A stretch of 6,570 nt of DNA from assembly GCA_030146905.1 (NCBI GenBank), contig JASLAV010000413.1:1-6570 (forward strand), read 5' to 3'. Both the position numbers and the translations under genes were made by a program. Numbering within the stretch: position 1 is the stretch's first letter; each line of letters starts with the position of its first letter. The stretch comes from Lentzea sp. Its GTDB lineage: Bacteria > Actinomycetota > Actinomycetes > Mycobacteriales > Pseudonocardiaceae. Of the stretch, positions 5,679-6,570 are shown in pieces. A model generated the notes under the pieces. The model did not search any database. It had not been told where the DNA came from and saw only the letters and a list, made by a program, of their open reading frames with translations.

Positions 5679-6170
5679 GTGAAGTACACCGTTTCGATGG
5701 AGATCGCCCTGCCGCGGGAGGAAGTGGCCCAGCTGCTCGCCGACCAGGAACACCTGCCGAAGTGGCTGCGAGGCCTGGTGCTGCACGAGCCGCTGAACGG
5801 GCTGCACGGGCAGGTCGGCACCCGGTCACGAGTGGTGCTGCGGACGGGGCAGCAGGAGTTCGAGGGCGTCGAGACCATCACGCGCAGGGAACCGGTGGAC
5901 CTGCACGGGATCGCGAGTGGGACCGTCGTCCACTTCGAACGCGAGATCGTCGGCAAGGGCATGTGGAGCGCCGCGCGCGAACGCCTGACCGAGGCCGGTC
6001 CCGGGACGACGCTCTGGGTGAGCGAGAACGAGTACCGGTTCAGCGGCGTGCTGATGCGGCTGGTGGGGTTCTTGATGCCCGGTGCCTTCCGCAAGCAGTC
6101 GTTGCAGCACATGCAGGACTTCAAGGCCTTCGCCGAGCACGGGCAAGACGTCCGCGAAGCGAAGGGCTGA
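5679..6170 (+). CDS. SRPBCC-fold protein (polyketide cyclase/START-like)
   Basis: A 163-residue small protein with the beginning typical of SRPBCC/polyketide_cyc2 domains (KYTVSMEIALPREEVAQLLA, then HLPKWLRG around residues 25-32). Further family-like stretches are EGVETITRREP (62-72), LWVSENEYRFSG (112-123) and a C-terminal long helix with MPGAFRKQSLQHMQDFKAFA (133-152). Such proteins bind hydrophobic ligands in a helix-grip cavity; many are of unknown function and are annotated as membrane-stress or polyketide-cyclase-like. No catalytic residues can be assigned. The start is GTG 5679-5681, with GGAG at 5666-5669. It lies 66 bp after the GlxA-like gene in the same direction and may be co-transcribed with it. 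The frame remains open back to that gene's stop codon. Confidence 0.85.
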   Translation: MKYTVSMEIALPREEVAQLLADQEHLPKWLRGLVLHEPLNGLHGQVGTRSRVVLRTGQQEFEGVETITRREPVDLHGIASGTVVHFEREIVGKGMWSAARERLTEAGPGTTLWVSENEYRFSGVLMRLVGFLMPGAFRKQSLQHMQDFKAFAEHGQDVREAKG

Positions 6171-6205
6171 ACCGGACCGCTCCAGGCGCCCGCACACCGC
6201 TGCGC

Positions 6206-6570
6206 TCAACGGCGGCGCCGGCGGCTGAGCAGCAGGACGGCGGCGCCGCCCGCGGTGAGCAGGGAAGCCAGCAGCACCGCTGTACCGAAGCCGCCCACGC
6301 CGGTCGAGGCCAGACCGCCGCGGAAGGGCACGGGTGTGGTGGTGGGGGAAGGCGGCGTGGTTGGCACCTTGGTGGTCGTCGTGGGCGGGGTCGCGCACGA
6401 GCGGCCGGCCGTGGGGTTCACCGCGCCGACCGCGATGGTGAAAACGTCGCTGTCGGCGACGGTGCGGCCGTCGGCGAGAGTCGCTGTGACGTCCACGGTG
6501 ACGCGGTAGGTCCCCTCGGCGCTGAAGGCCCAGTTCGCGTGGGCGTGGGTGCCCAGCGGAACGGTGATGG
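6206..6570 (-). CDS. Surface-anchored protein C-terminus, LASTG sorting signal (5' end outside window)
   Basis: The last ~121 codons of a secreted, wall-attached protein. In order they show: a conserved surface-repeat stretch with LGTHAHANWAFSAEGTY (about 6506-6556), like the actinobacterial surface-anchored repeat (TIGR03769) and choice-of-anchor M proteins; an Ig-like strand pattern ending FTIAVG; a Cys then a Thr/Pro-rich wall-spanning linker; LASTG (6299-6313); a hydrophobic helix (AVLLASLLTAGGAAVLLL); and a tail of five arginines before the TGA. The LAXTG form is recognised by class E sortases of high-GC actinobacteria. Proteins with this repeat often lie beside a metal ABC-transporter operon, which would be to the right of the window. 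It is convergent with the SRPBCC gene across a 35-bp gap in which I see no clear terminator. The N-terminal domains and signal peptide are not in view. Confidence 0.85.
   Translation of the reverse strand, partial: ITVPLGTHAHANWAFSAEGTYRVTVDVTATLADGRTVADSDVFTIAVGAVNPTAGRSCATPPTTTTKVPTTPPSPTTTPVPFRGGLASTGVGGFGTAVLLASLLTAGGAAVLLLSRRRRR

Noticed and set aside
5112..5807. 231-codon minus-strand frame opposite the GlxA-like and SRPBCC genes
   Set aside because: No recognisable domain, and it spans two good genes on the other strand.
6171..6205. Terminator between the convergent SRPBCC and surface-protein genes
   Set aside because: No stem of convincing length is visible in the 35-bp gap.

Overview
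The window reads as chromosomal DNA of a high-GC actinomycete. Coding positions are strongly G/C-biased at third bases and TTA codons are almost absent from the intact genes. Several genes appear to use leaderless starts (a TANNNT box 6-7 nt before the start codon). There is a C-terminal LASTG/TM/poly-Arg cell-wall sorting signal of the type used by actinobacterial class E sortases. The gene content resembles the Pseudonocardiaceae (Amycolatopsis, Lentzea or Saccharothrix-like), but the genus is inference.

Layout. (1) 1-660 is a decayed arsenic-type locus. It holds the 3' part of a fused ArsR regulator/low-molecular-weight phosphatase (arsenate reductase-like) gene with three apparent reading-frame breaks, followed by an ATGA-overlapping VOC (glyoxalase-fold) gene that survives only as about 29 codons. 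(2) The VOC remnant stops exactly where an intact metallo-beta-lactamase-fold hydrolase ends on the opposite strand (660-1625). That gene is divergent from an HxlR-family regulator (1678-2085); the spacer between them carries a GTACGTAC palindrome and direct repeats, a likely operator. (3) Convergent to the regulator, across a hairpin-rich spacer, is an MFS transporter with a His-rich cytoplasmic tail (2147-3454, minus). It has its own promoter, with a 17-bp dyad over the -35. (4) An NmrA-type NAD(P)-binding protein (3530-4561, minus) is divergent from a GlxA-type regulator with a DJ-1/PfpI domain followed by an AraC domain (4632-5612). (5) An SRPBCC-fold protein follows (5679-6170). (6) On the minus strand, running off the right edge, is the C-terminus of a surface-anchored protein (6206-6570).

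How the genes may work together. Two regulator/enzyme pairs are divergently arranged: HxlR with the MBL hydrolase, and the GlxA-like regulator with the NmrA protein. In each, the regulator probably controls the neighbouring enzyme and itself. Both regulators contain a cysteine that could sense electrophiles or oxidants, and the neighbouring enzyme families (MBL hydrolase, NmrA reductase-like protein, VOC remnant) fit small-molecule or reactive-carbonyl detoxification. This is a hypothesis only. I see no mobile-element genes, RNA genes or CRISPR arrays, and no clearly new multi-gene system. The strongest unusual signals are the decayed ArsR-phosphatase/VOC locus with its sharp junction, and the operator architectures.
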